A stretch of 64,000 nucleotides of DNA from positions 1 through 64,000 of the forward strand of contig NZ_FOXS01000009.1 of the NCBI RefSeq assembly GCF_900115775.1. Direction: 5' to 3'. This DNA comes from Hymenobacter arizonensis (GTDB taxonomy: Bacteria; Bacteroidota; Bacteroidia; Cytophagales; Hymenobacteraceae). Below the pieces are notes generated by a model that was not told the origin of the DNA, did no database searches, and saw only the letters and a program-made list of their open reading frames with translations. This document shows, in pieces, positions 8,111-16,584 of the stretch (position 1 is the stretch's first letter; each line of letters begins with the position of its first letter). A program made the translations under genes and the position numbers.

Positions 8111-10561
8111 CTACCCAGCACGGCCCTTCTCTTCCTCGGCACTCTCGGTCCGCTTGCGCGCAGGAGCAACTTGATTCTTGCCAAACCGGTAGGTGAAGCC
8201 GAGGGTTAGCACCCGGGTATCGCGCCATGTTCTGGCGTTCTCCGTGTAACCGGTAAGGGCCGTGCTAACTCTAATTATGTTGGTAGCGAAAATGTCCGAA
8301 ACACTCAACTTCAGGGTTGCTTTGTTATCCCAAAGTCGTTTTTGCACCCCCGCGGAAGCAAAGTAGATGGGCTTGACCTGTTGAAAACCAATCACCTGCC
8401 CGGACCGGTAAACGCCGGTTAGTTCGGCGGACCAATCCTTTGAAATTGCGATGCTGTTGTTGGAGTTCAGATTAAAGGTGGGACGGCCGTTTCGCAAAGC
8501 GGTATTAGCCAGATTGCCTTCGTACAGGGAATAATACAGGCTGCCGTTGTTGATGCTGTTCAACCACTTCCCCGCCTTCAAGGGCAGGGTGACCGTCAAG
8601 CCGTAGTTGTTGAGCTGCGCCAGGTTCTGGCTCTGCTGGACAATGACTTTGTCCACGTTCGGGGCCGGCGATGAAACATTCACAATGACGTCGTCGGTGC
8701 GGCTGTAGCTGAGCTTGGTGACAATCTTATCCTTAAACGTGTGCGTTAGTTCAAACGCGTAGCTGAGTTCCGGCCTCAAGAAAGGATTGCCCGTCAAATA
8801 GGTGCTCGGGTCTATGAAGCTGATGTACGGATTGAGTTGGCTGTAAGTGGGCCGGTTAATGCGGCGGCTAAGGGAGAGCCCAAGGGTTTGTTGCTCGTTG
8901 ACCTGGTACCCCAGAAAACCGCTCGGGAAAAGCTGGTTGTACTGCCGGTTGAATTCCTGCCCGTCCGTGAGCTGTACGCCCTCGGCGTTCGTATTCTCGA
9001 ACCGCAGCCCTACCTGCACGCTTGCTTTGCCCCATTTCTTGTTGGCATTGACGTACGCCGCATTGATGTTTTCCCGGTACAAGAAGTGGTTGCTGATGTT
9101 GGGGTCCAGCTCATTGTCGCCGTTGCTGCGGTTGAAGTATTGCAGGTTGTTGTCGGCTTCCACCAGGCTGCTTTTCCAACCCGCCTCCAGCGTCCCCTTG
9201 ATGACGGCCCAGGGCTGCTCATAGTCAACCCTGGCGGATTTTATGGTTAATTCTCCCGCGATGTCCCCGTGTAATAAGTAAGCCGGCTGGCTTTCTTCGT
9301 TATTCGCGTCGTAGTACGTGGTGGCAAAGTCCTGCACCTCCGAAGTGCCGTATTGGAGCAGGTCCAGATTAGCGGAAATTTCCCGGCCCGTGCTATCCAG
9401 GGTGTGCTTGATATTGACGTTAACGCCGCTGTTTGGCCGTTCGCTGCGGATGTAGGGGCGGGTCAGGAAGTACGATTGGAGCTGCCGCTGGTCGTCCAGC
9501 ACCAGCGACCGGTTCAGGCTGATGTTTCTTCTTCCCAGCACGGGAAAGCTGCCGTTAAAAGTTAGCCCGACAATGGTTTTGGGGGACAGGTAGTAATCGG
9601 CCCCCACCCGGCCGAAATGGCCCTTGGAAGAGGTGTGAATCCGGTTTTGCTGGTCGTAGGCGCCAACAAAGGCATTGCCTTCGAAAAACTGGCGGTACAC
9701 GTCGTTGTAAAAGAAGTCCCTGCGGTTGTTATACCCGTAGGTGCCAAACACATTCAGTTTCATGGAGCGGTGGTTGAGCTGGAGGGAAGAGTTGCTCTTG
9801 TGATACTTCCCCTGGCCCAAGGAGGCGCTGATGCTGCCGTTGGTGCCCAGATTTTTCTCTTTTTTCAGCCGAATATCAATTATTCCCGCATTGCCGGCCG
9901 CATCGTACTTGGCCGAGGGATTGGTAATCAGGTCTATTTTCTCCACGGAGTTGGCCGGCATGGTCCGCAACAGGTTGGCCAATTCGGCGCCCGACAGGGG
10001 CACCCGCTTGCCGTCAATCATCACCATGACCCCTTCTCTCCCCCGCATGCTGATGTTGTCGTTCTGGTCAATCACCAGACCCGGGGCCTTTTCCAGCACC
10101 TCCAAGGTATTGTTCCCGGCCGCCGTCACACTGCTTTCTACATTCAAGACGGTTTTGTCAAAATGCTGCTCAATAAATGGTTTTACGGCGGTAACTTCTA
10201 CCTCTTTCAGATTGACTACCCGCTCCATAAGCTCGATGGGAGGGAGCTCCGTGTCTTGCTGCACGGGTAGCACGCCCGACTGGTATACCGCGTACTCATA
10301 GTGCATGACGGAGAGCTGATACTGCCCGTTCTCCAGATTTTGGAAGCTAAACCGGCCTGCTTCGTCCGATAATTCTACTTTCACCAGCTCTGCGGATGGG
10401 TGGCGGGTCAGCTGGACACTGGCCCCCGCTAGGGGTGCTTTATTAAGTCCCCGGACGGTGCCCCGCAACACGTAGCGAGGCGTCGCCTGCTGCGCCCACA
10501 AAACGGGAGCCTGGCGAAATAAACAAAGCACCAGAAGCAGCTGAGTACGGAACTTGAACAT
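8111..10561 (-). CDS. TonB-dependent receptor, outer-membrane beta-barrel family
   Basis: 816 residues with an N-terminal signal peptide (LLLVLCLFRQAPVLWAQQ). A carboxypeptidase-like regulatory domain starting YVLRGTVRGLNKAPLAGA follows at about 28-110, then a plug with NLKEVEVTAVKPFIEQ, and a barrel to the C-terminus (SISASLGQGKYHKSN, LSLSRRINRPTYSQLNPY). The pattern fits the outer-membrane beta-barrel subfamily without a SusD partner, often linked to peptide or metal uptake or to envelope stress; substrate unknown. It is convergent with the response regulator gene (45 bases apart). Upstream lies the relic at 10612-10740, so its promoter region (10562-10611) is short or includes relic DNA. 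Confidence 0.9.
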   Translation of the reverse strand: MFKFRTQLLLVLCLFRQAPVLWAQQATPRYVLRGTVRGLNKAPLAGASVQLTRHPSAELVKVELSDEAGRFSFQNLENGQYQLSVMHYEYAVYQSGVLPVQQDTELPPIELMERVVNLKEVEVTAVKPFIEQHFDKTVLNVESSVTAAGNNTLEVLEKAPGLVIDQNDNISMRGREGVMVMIDGKRVPLSGAELANLLRTMPANSVEKIDLITNPSAKYDAAGNAGIIDIRLKKEKNLGTNGSISASLGQGKYHKSNSSLQLNHRSMKLNVFGTYGYNNRRDFFYNDVYRQFFEGNAFVGAYDQQNRIHTSSKGHFGRVGADYYLSPKTIVGLTFNGSFPVLGRRNISLNRSLVLDDQRQLQSYFLTRPYIRSERPNSGVNVNIKHTLDSTGREISANLDLLQYGTSEVQDFATTYYDANNEESQPAYLLHGDIAGELTIKSARVDYEQPWAVIKGTLEAGWKSSLVEADNNLQYFNRSNGDNELDPNISNHFLYRENINAAYVNANKKWGKASVQVGLRFENTNAEGVQLTDGQEFNRQYNQLFPSGFLGYQVNEQQTLGLSLSRRINRPTYSQLNPYISFIDPSTYLTGNPFLRPELSYAFELTHTFKDKIVTKLSYSRTDDVIVNVSSPAPNVDKVIVQQSQNLAQLNNYGLTVTLPLKAGKWLNSINNGSLYYSLYEGNLANTALRNGRPTFNLNSNNSIAISKDWSAELTGVYRSGQVIGFQQVKPIYFASAGVQKRLWDNKATLKLSVSDIFATNIIRVSTALTGYTENARTWRDTRVLTLGFTYRFGKNQVAPARKRTESAEEEKGRAG

Positions 10562-10611
10562 GATTATTTGGAATTAAATGTTTCGATTCTTGCGATAAAG
10601 TCAAAGTCACT

Positions 10612-10740
10612 CAGGTGCCTTTTCTCAAGGTTGGCCACCGCTTGCAATGGGCGGCCGTAGCCGACAGCCCCTTCATTGAGGGCATGAAGAATCAACTGCG
10701 AGCAATTTTTTGCCCGGTTGAAAAGCCTTTAATAAGCTGA
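10612..10740 (+). pseudogene. Internally deleted copy of the LytTR response-regulator 3' end
   Basis: Bases 10612-10700 align with 7751-7842 of the response regulator gene, and 10700-10740 align with 8029-8070, with about 187 bases missing between. The reading frame is kept: LKVGHRLQWAAVADSPFIEG, then MKNQLRAIFCPVEK, ending in TGA. The intact gene reads LKVGHRLQKVAIADILFIEG. There is no receiver domain and no start. The deletion joint falls at a short shared CG/CGAGC. Downstream bases (to about 10785) also keep weak similarity to the sequence after the intact gene, so the duplication once covered more. Confidence 0.8.
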
Positions 10741-10821
10741 ATTAGGTTTCGATTTGGGAGGCAATAAGCTCCTCTACTCAGGGCCAAGTCCGGATGCAGA
10801 CGGCGGCAGCTGGTTAATTGG

Positions 10822-11538
10822 TTAATTCTGTTTGCGAAAAAATATGTCGCCGCCATAGGACTCCAGCGTTACGGCCGGGCCGCTGCGGCCGAGTTTGCCG
10901 CGCAACAGCTGGCCCGTGGGCGCGGCATTCTTGTTGTCCAGGGCAATATCCTGGTTGGTATACACGGTCCCCTTGTTGCTGCTAAGGGACACTTCGGCCC
11001 CGCTGGACGGCGGCCAGCTCACGTCCACGAAGCCGCCGAAGGACTTGGCCTCCAGGGCCCCCTTCAGGCCCGTTACCTGGATGTTTCCGCTCATGGTGTT
11101 CACCGTGAGCGAAACATCCGCCGGTACTTCGACCTCGTAGTCGACGTGAAGGCAGATGCGGTAGCCGCCCTGTCCCTTTCCGTCAACGTTATTAATCAAC
11201 AGATTGGACCCTGGGCTATCGACGCAATCCGTCTTTTGGCTGTTGCCCAGCAATGCCTCATCAAAAGCCGACTTCACTTCCACGGCATTGCCCACGGTGG
11301 TCATGGTCAGTAGCAGGGCATCGTTGAGCCGGTTGTTGTTGATGCTAATAGTTGCTTTTATCGCCACCTCCTTGCCGCTAACGCCCTTGATGCGAATGGC
11401 GGCCGCAAAGGGCAACTCCAACACCAGCCGCTGATTATCGCGAAGCGAGGCTGTTTTTTCAATGATTTTCTGGGCTTGACCGGGGCTAGCGCTCAGCAGC
11501 AGGGCACTGATGGTACCCAGGAGCAGGAGAAGTTTCAT
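10822..11538 (-). CDS. DUF4097-like exported protein (second of a pair)
   Basis: About 238 residues from ATG 11538, which gives MKLLLLLGTISALLLSASPG and a signal peptide ending near AQA. An upstream extension to 11628 in the same frame is out-of-family and would hide the signal. The mature part is beta-strand rich, with repeated short turns (SLTVNTMSGNIQVTGLKGAL, AKSFGGFVDVSWPPSSG, VTLESYGGDIFFRKQN), the right-handed repeat look of DUF4097 putative adhesins. It is the last gene of a minus-strand operon with a paralogue, an anti-sigma gene and a sigma gene. Likely periplasmic or surface; its role is not known. Confidence 0.75.
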   Translation of the reverse strand: MKLLLLLGTISALLLSASPGQAQKIIEKTASLRDNQRLVLELPFAAAIRIKGVSGKEVAIKATISINNNRLNDALLLTMTTVGNAVEVKSAFDEALLGNSQKTDCVDSPGSNLLINNVDGKGQGGYRICLHVDYEVEVPADVSLTVNTMSGNIQVTGLKGALEAKSFGGFVDVSWPPSSGAEVSLSSNKGTVYTNQDIALDNKNAAPTGQLLRGKLGRSGPAVTLESYGGDIFFRKQN

Positions 11539-11631
11539 GATAAGTGAAGTTGTGAGGTGACCGAACCCAAGAGGCGAGGCAGGGAGCAGGGCGAAGCAGG
11601 CAGGCAGCCATGGTCTCCCTCCTCCCATTTT

Positions 11632-12399
11632 TTACTTGGCTTTGCGCAGAAATATGTTGCCGCTCAGGGTTTGGAGGGAGACGTTGGTGCCGCCCCCGTT
11701 CACGGTGCCGCCGTTGGTCGGGCCACCCACCTTGCGCAGGTCGTCGCCTTTGCTGCGCACCGAAACTTCAAAGTCGGTGTACACTTCGCCCCCCATTGAG
11801 TGCAGCTGCAGCGTCGTTTTGCTGCTGGCGGGCATCGTGACGTCGATGTCGCCGCCGAGGGTGGAAATGGCACTCGGCGATTTGCCAATGGCCGCGTAGC
11901 GCACCGTCACGCCGCCACCCATGCCGCTGACCACCACGCCGCCGCTCATGTTCAGCAGCTCGGCCCGGCCGCCTTGCAGGCGCACTTCGATGTCGCCGGT
12001 TAAATCGGTGGCCTTAAAGTTGCCCCCGCCCAGCTCGTTCTGTTTGAACACCACCGACAGCTGGCGTGGCAACCGAATGACGTAATGCGTAGGCCGGCGC
12101 GAAGCTTCCACGACGCGCACGGCCTGGTCCTGCTGCGTGACGAACAGGCCAATGCGGGTGTTGTCCTCGGCCCCGGACAAGACCCGCAAGCCCTCGGCCT
12201 GCTTGGGCGGGGGCTGGTAGCCGTTGCCTTGGATTACAATCTCGTTGCCGTTGTAGCCCTCCAGCGTTACCCGGCTGCCACGCATTTCCAGTACAATCTT
12301 ATTGGTCTTGCCTTCCAGCTTAACCTTATAATCTTGGGCCCACAGGGCTGCTGTACCAGCCAGCATGTACAGCAAGGTGAATAGGAAAGCCTTTTTCAT
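11632..12399 (-). CDS. DUF4097-like exported protein (first of a pair)
   Basis: About 255 residues from ATG 12399 (MKKAFLFTLLYMLAGTAALW, signal cleavage near WAQ). The mature chain is made of short beta repeats (LEGYNGNEIVIQGNGYQ, ISTLGGDIDVTMPASS, LQTLSGNIFLRKAK). The end motif (GNIFLRKAK) matches that of the next gene (GDIFFRKQN), so the two arose by duplication. The spacing to the next gene's start is about 90 bases. Co-transcription with the sigma/anti-sigma pair suggests it is part of that regulon, but function is unknown. Confidence 0.75.
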   Translation of the reverse strand: MKKAFLFTLLYMLAGTAALWAQDYKVKLEGKTNKIVLEMRGSRVTLEGYNGNEIVIQGNGYQPPPKQAEGLRVLSGAEDNTRIGLFVTQQDQAVRVVEASRRPTHYVIRLPRQLSVVFKQNELGGGNFKATDLTGDIEVRLQGGRAELLNMSGGVVVSGMGGGVTVRYAAIGKSPSAISTLGGDIDVTMPASSKTTLQLHSMGGEVYTDFEVSVRSKGDDLRKVGGPTNGGTVNGGGTNVSLQTLSGNIFLRKAK

Positions 12400-12530
12400 G
12401 AGCAAGGAAATAGAATAAGCCCGCAACCGCGACTACCAGATGCTACCTCAGGCGGGCCTCGTTGAATAAATTGAAAACGTGAGACTTAAGTGTTAAGCAT
12501 TCCGACACTGGCGCATGCTGCCCCGGCCCC

Positions 12531-13379
12531 TCATATCAGCTGTCCCAAGCCCGCTTTGGCTTCCTGACGCACCACGGGCAGGGCATCGGGGCGCCGCGAC
12601 AGGCGCTCCAGTTCGGGCTTGGCCCGTTGCTCGCGCATCTCTACCAGGAGTTCGATCAGCAAAATCTGCACGTAGGGGTCGGTTTGGATGGTGAGCGACT
12701 GCACGAAGGCCTCGGCCACTCGGGGGTCGGCCCGGAGGCGGTAGAGGCCCTTGCCGGCGGCCAGGCGCACGTTGGGATTAGGGTCAAAATTCAGGGTGTT
12801 AATCAGTGCCTGCACCACCGGGTCTCCGCTGGTCTGGGCCTCGGCCGCCAGTTCACTCACCAGCAGCAGGCGTTGGCTGGCCGAAAGCGTGGGGGCCGTC
12901 AGGTTGCCCACCAGCGCCTGAAAGCGCGGCGCGGCCTGGGCGTCCGGAGTCGAAAGGGCAACCGTGGCGGACGACAGGGGCCGCCAGTGGTTGCCGAGCA
13001 CCATTCCCGCCGCTAGCAGCAGCAGACTAGCCGCAATGCGCAGCCACCAGCCGCTGCTGGTTGGATGCACCGAAGTGGGGTTTAGTGGCACCACTATCGC
13101 TTCGCTTCCTGCCCCAGCTGGTTGCTTTAGCTGATCCGTTTCCTGCGCCAAGGCGGCCAACAAGGCAGCGTCGAGTGCCGCCGGTGGGGGCACTATTCTT
13201 ATCGCCGCCATTATGTCAGCTAACTCGCAGGTATGGGCTACGTGCTGCTGGCAACGGAGGCAGTGGGCCATGTGGGCTGTGACCCGGCTTGTCTGCTCCG
13301 GGGACAGGGTGCCTTCGGTATAGTCAACCAGCAGGTCGGCTACGTCAAGGCAATCGGCAGAAGCAGGAATGCTATTCAT
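12531..13379 (-). CDS. Anti-sigma factor with zinc-finger-like N-terminus and HEAT-like periplasmic domain
   Basis: 282 residues. The N-terminus has the ZAS-type pattern Cys10 ... His36-x3-Cys40-x2-Cys43 (HMAHCLRCQQH), which in this family binds the cognate sigma factor. One transmembrane helix lies at about 111-130 (WWLRIAASLLLLAAGMVLGN). The C-terminal ~100 residues contain alpha-helical HEAT-like repeats (NPNVRLAAGKGLYRL, DPYVQILLIELLVEM), which is less usual for anti-sigma factors and may be the sensor part. The start overlaps the sigma gene stop by 4 bases (ATGA), so the two are made together. Inner membrane, type II topology expected. Confidence 0.88.
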   Translation of the reverse strand: MNSIPASADCLDVADLLVDYTEGTLSPEQTSRVTAHMAHCLRCQQHVAHTCELADIMAAIRIVPPPAALDAALLAALAQETDQLKQPAGAGSEAIVVPLNPTSVHPTSSGWWLRIAASLLLLAAGMVLGNHWRPLSSATVALSTPDAQAAPRFQALVGNLTAPTLSASQRLLLVSELAAEAQTSGDPVVQALINTLNFDPNPNVRLAAGKGLYRLRADPRVAEAFVQSLTIQTDPYVQILLIELLVEMREQRAKPELERLSRRPDALPVVRQEAKAGLGQLI

Positions 13380-14116
13380 GGTTGTTCACTGAAATAAATG
13401 GTGCGCAGGGCTTTTAGGGCCCGGTGCGCTTTTACTTTGGCCGCCCCAGCCGTGCAGCCCAGCATGGCCGCTATTTCCTCGTAGCTGAAGCCCTGGAAGC
13501 GATGGAGCACCAGGATTTCGCGCTCTGGGGGAGCCAGTAGCGCCATGGCTTCCTGCAAGGCCTGCTCGCACTCCAGCGTGGCCATTTGAGTAAAGGCCGC
13601 GGAACCCAGGCCCCCCTGACGCTCTTCTTCCAACACGTCGGTGGTGCGCATTTTTTGGCCGAGGTGCCAGTAGTGGGTGTAAACGTTACGCGCCAGGTGG
13701 TAAATCCAGGCCTTAAAGGGCTGACCAAGCTGGTAGCTGGCGCGATACTTTAACAGACGCTCAAATACGGTTTGAGTAAGGTCCTGGCTCGTTTCGTAAT
13801 CATTGCTCAGGCGATAAAGAAAGTTAAAAAGCGGACTCTTATAGCGCTCAAACAATAGCACCACCTGCGCGAGGTCATTGGCGTGAACAGCTGCCATTAA
13901 CTCTTCGTCACTTTTGGGTTCCACCGTGAGGATTGCTGTTGATTTGTAGGGAGTATCAGCAAAATGGCCATTGGTTACATGGGCCACTAAGTTTTTTTTC
14001 TGAAAAGCTGGAAAGTCCCGATCCACGTTTCGCAAGGGGGACTTGCTTGTGGGGACGCGTCCCGATAGGTTACTGACCAGGGCTTCGCAACGGCACCCAA
14101 GCTCTTTTTTGGCCAC
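13376..14116 (-). CDS. RNA polymerase sigma factor, sigma-70 family (ECF-type)
   Basis: The sigma-like part spans about residues 65-246. Region 2 includes YKSPLFNFLYRLSNDYETSQ and FKAWIYHLARNVY; region 4 includes PPEREILVLHRFQGFSYEEI followed by AAMLGCTAGAAKVKAHRAL. The first ~60 residues from ATG 14116 (Cys/Arg-rich) do not resemble the family. A typical start would fall near SDEELMAAVHAN, where a GTG codon (TVEPKSDEEL) could serve, around 13922. The true start is therefore uncertain. The stop overlaps the anti-sigma start. It probably transcribes its own operon, including the two DUF4097 genes. Confidence 0.88.
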   Translation of the reverse strand: MAKKELGCRCEALVSNLSGRVPTSKSPLRNVDRDFPAFQKKNLVAHVTNGHFADTPYKSTAILTVEPKSDEELMAAVHANDLAQVVLLFERYKSPLFNFLYRLSNDYETSQDLTQTVFERLLKYRASYQLGQPFKAWIYHLARNVYTHYWHLGQKMRTTDVLEEERQGGLGSAAFTQMATLECEQALQEAMALLAPPEREILVLHRFQGFSYEEIAAMLGCTAGAAKVKAHRALKALRTIYFSEQP

Positions 14117-15047
14117 CGGTATAGAAGAAGCGGGCAGGTTGGTTTAGCATTTGATGAAATACTTTGGCAACGCTACTGAATAATAAGGTGCCGGGTGCCG
14201 GAGGCGCGTTTGTGCCCACGGCTGAGCCTGCTGCCGGGCGGCCGGGAGTGAGAGCTCCGGCCCGCTAAAAGTGTCTTTCGGCCCTGGCTCAGGCCCACAG
14301 TCCGGCTTGGCTAGACCACCTCAGTCCTTATGAATGCGAAGTAGGTAGTGGTACTTCTTACTTATCGATACCTATTCTTGCAAAGAAAAAAGCACTGCTG
14401 CGGGGCTTTCGCTTTTTAGTCATGGCAAGTCAACCTCAACAATTCCTATTCATTTTCTTTTTCATTTTCTTTTTTGCTTCTAGAATCAAATCAGGACTAC
14501 GTAGTCGACTAGTCATTACCGGGGCCTCAGCGCTCAAGCTTTGCCCTGCCCGTGAACAATGAGTGCACCTGAATTTGCACAGCAATGGATACCGGGATCG
14601 GTACCAGAATTAATTCCGGTGTCCATAAGGCAAGTGGGGTACGCCTGATCAGCCAGGAACTCGCGGCCGAGCAGGCGTTAGATGCCTTCGTTGCCGGAAG
14701 CTTACTCGTGGCGTGATAAGCAACAAGCTCAGCCATGGATAAAGGCGGTGCAGCTCGCGGCGGGCGCCATGGCGGCAGTAAGGCTGGTGCAGGTGTTGCC
14801 GTCGCTGCCCCAGCGCAGCCAGGGGCGGTCCTCCCTATTGGACGAGTCAGACCAGAGCAAGGAGCCTTGGAAAACATAACATGAGTTTTGGGGCAGCTCA
14901 ACTGTAGACCCCGTAGGTTTGCATCTTAATTGGAACAAGGAGTCGCGTCGTCTGGCAGCTCTACCCCTAAGTTTCCGGGCTCGCTGCCCGGTGTTGGTGG
15001 CCAGGGCTTGGGGCGTGGCGCCTGTTCCACCTTTTTAAAATCTTACG
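14117..15047. other. Non-coding stretch upstream of the sigma operon
   Basis: No gene with recognisable domains. It contains repeat copy B at 14357-14393, a T-rich tract with a doubled TCATTTTCTTTT word at about 14450-14477, and short open frames such as 14585-14716 (+) and 14527-14901 (-) without codon character or homology that I can name. The promoter of the sigma operon should lie within the first ~150 bases; no clear TAnnTTTG box was found there. Confidence 0.5.
14357..14393. repeat. Imperfect direct repeat, copy B (partner at 202-239)
   Basis: CTTACTTATCGATACCTA with a following AAAGAAAAAAGC. It matches copy A at about 32 of 37 positions, same orientation, 14.1 kb apart. It is followed by GCTTTCGCTTTTT, which can pair with the AAAAAGC part to make a terminator-like hairpin (about 14386-14417). 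Confidence 0.5.
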
Positions 15048-15581
15048 ATGAGCAAGAAAAAGAACCCCATCGCCGAGCAGTTGGCCAATGCCCTCGCGCC
15101 GCACATGGGCACTGAAGGCGTCGACGGGCAACCAACTAAGGGCGTGGCCAAAGCCCTGCGGCAACTAACCAAACAGGTAACAAAAGCGCAGGGCAAGGCC
15201 GCCAAGCCGGCTGCTCCCAGCGCTAAAAAAGCGCGCAAAAGTCTGACCGGCGAGCTAGGCCAGCTCTTGCTGCCCCACTTGAGCGCAGCCGGCCAGGAAG
15301 AAGCCCGCCCTTCTAAAAAAGTAAGCAAGACCCTCCAGCGGCTGGCCGCCCAACTCGTTGAGCAGCGCCGCAAGCAGGAGAAGCAAACGGTCAAAGCCGC
15401 TCGCAAAGCGACCAAGAAGGGCGCAGCGACCCCAGCGGCGGCCGATGCGACACCGACCGCAAAGCCCAACACGAAGCCCGGCGCCGGCGCCAAACCCGTT
15501 GCCCGTCGCCCCGCTGCTCCGAAACGTCCGGTGGCCAACGCTACCCCAGCGGCTCCCCTCGCCGAGAGCTCGGCGGAGTAA
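15048..15581 (+). CDS. Small basic protein with an internal duplication and a disordered Lys/Ala/Pro tail
   Basis: 177 residues, no signal peptide. Two related ~40-residue helical blocks are visible: EQLANALAPHMG...KGVAKALRQLTKQV (about 9-46) and GELGQLLLPHLS...KKVSKTLQRLAAQL (about 68-105). Each has the order [L-x-x-L-PH] then [K-x-x-K-x-L-x-x-L]. Residues from about 110 on are low complexity, rich in Lys, Ala, Pro and Thr, as in histone H1-like or other nucleic-acid-binding tails. It is monocistronic, with a strong terminator at 15607-15636. I do not recognise the family; DNA or RNA binding is a guess from composition. Confidence 0.65.
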   Translation: MSKKKNPIAEQLANALAPHMGTEGVDGQPTKGVAKALRQLTKQVTKAQGKAAKPAAPSAKKARKSLTGELGQLLLPHLSAAGQEEARPSKKVSKTLQRLAAQLVEQRRKQEKQTVKAARKATKKGAATPAAADATPTAKPNTKPGAGAKPVARRPAAPKRPVANATPAAPLAESSAE

Positions 15582-15606
15582 ATTGCGAATAGCTGACTGC
15601 CTTTTC

Positions 15607-15640
15607 AACGCCCGGTGCCTTCCCGCACCGGGCGTTTTGC
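15607..15640 (+). terminator. Rho-independent terminator of the basic-protein gene
   Basis: Perfect 12-base arms AACGCCCGGTGC (15607-15618) and GCACCGGGCGTT (15625-15636) around a 6-base loop, followed by TT. It lies 26 bases after the stop codon. Confidence 0.85.
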
Positions 15641-15772
15641 GTGAGTGGAATTCTGAGCACACTAGCCGACGCCGATAAAAAGGTGGCCCTCATTCAGCGC
15701 CACTATCCGGCCCTCAAATGGGCGCTCAGCAGGGCGTCATCGCTGAGTAACTGCCGGCCGGGCTGAAACGAG

Positions 15773-15802
15773 AACAGCCCCAACTTGCAGATTGGGGCTG
15801 TT
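15773..15802. terminator. Isolated terminator-like hairpin
   Basis: Perfect 11-base arms AACAGCCCCAA (15773-15783) and TTGGGGCTGTT (15792-15802), 8-base loop. It is symmetrical with A and T at the ends and could work in both directions. No intact gene ends next to it; the short frame at about 15641-15766 (a GTG start and ADADKKVALIQRHYPALKW) may be a gene remnant. Confidence 0.6.
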
Positions 15803-16584
15803 TAGAAACAGCAATAGCGCACTCGCATCCATTTAGCTATAATGAAACAAGGTTGGTAGTGCCCGCCTGGCGCGACCCACCACGGCCAAGCGGGGCTTAC
15901 TTCCTGGTTCGGCTCAAAAGTACTCCGCCGGATAGCGGCCCGGAAGCGGTTGAGGCAAGGGTTACCTAATCGTAATCGAGCCATAATACGCCTAACTGCC
16001 TCCGCTCGCTTCAGAGTAGCCCTGGGTGCCCAGACACGTTTTGCGCAACGCTGAGCTTTACTGACGAGGGTATCTTTTCCCTTGCTAAAGAGCGGCCTCA
16101 GCTAACCCTCATTCTCACAAAAGCTGTCGTTAAGAGGGCTCGGCCGATTGCCAGGTCTGAGGTAGTGTTGCCGAAATGAGCTCTGCGGAAAACGGTGGGG
16201 CCTTGCCACCACGCACCGACTGTGCTTTTGGCCTTGACCCGGTAACCATAGCTTAACGCTGCAATAACCGTGTCGCCTCATGCCGCCAATAGCTTTGTCT
16301 CCTGATATGAAGCTCGCCAGTGGGTCCACCGTTAAGCTATTTCTGCCCGGTTCTCTTCCGCTTCAGATGCGGCAATCCCGCGGGTACAGCAGGCTGATTT
16401 CATCCGCTTCCGGCAGGTTTGCTCGCTTGCCGCAAAGCAAGGTTGGGGTTCGGGTGCCGGTCTGGGCGCTACAAGTTCACGGACCAGCAGTGCCTTCCGG
16501 TAAAAAGCCTGCAGTTCGTACCTGCCGGCCCCCTGGAGGGTCCATTAAATCCGGAAAAATTTAACCACGCTCACTTCCAAATCT
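15803..16584. other. Non-coding stretch upstream of the first SusC gene
   Basis: No recognisable gene. It holds an 11-base perfect inverted repeat (ATAGCTTAACG at 16248-16258 and CGTTAAGCTAT at 16330-16340), extended imperfectly on the outer side, and short open frames such as 16102-16329 (-) that look like decayed sequence. The promoter of the SusC operon should be near its 3' end, but no convincing TAnnTTTG box was seen. Confidence 0.5.
16248..16340. repeat. Inverted repeat pair in the SusC upstream region
   Basis: ATAGCTTAACG (16248-16258) and CGTTAAGCTAT (16330-16340) are exact reverse complements separated by 71 bases, with a second short block of similarity (CCGGGT / CCCGGT) at matching distance. 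It could be paired ends of two decayed insertion elements or a regulatory hairpin. Confidence 0.3.

Noticed and set aside
14585..14716. Small ORF of 43 codons (MDTGIGTRINSGVHKASGVR...)
   Set aside because: No homologue or signal I can name and no supporting context; length is within chance.
15641..15766. Short GTG-started frame after the basic-protein terminator
   Set aside because: It lies between two terminators with no family likeness; at most a remnant.
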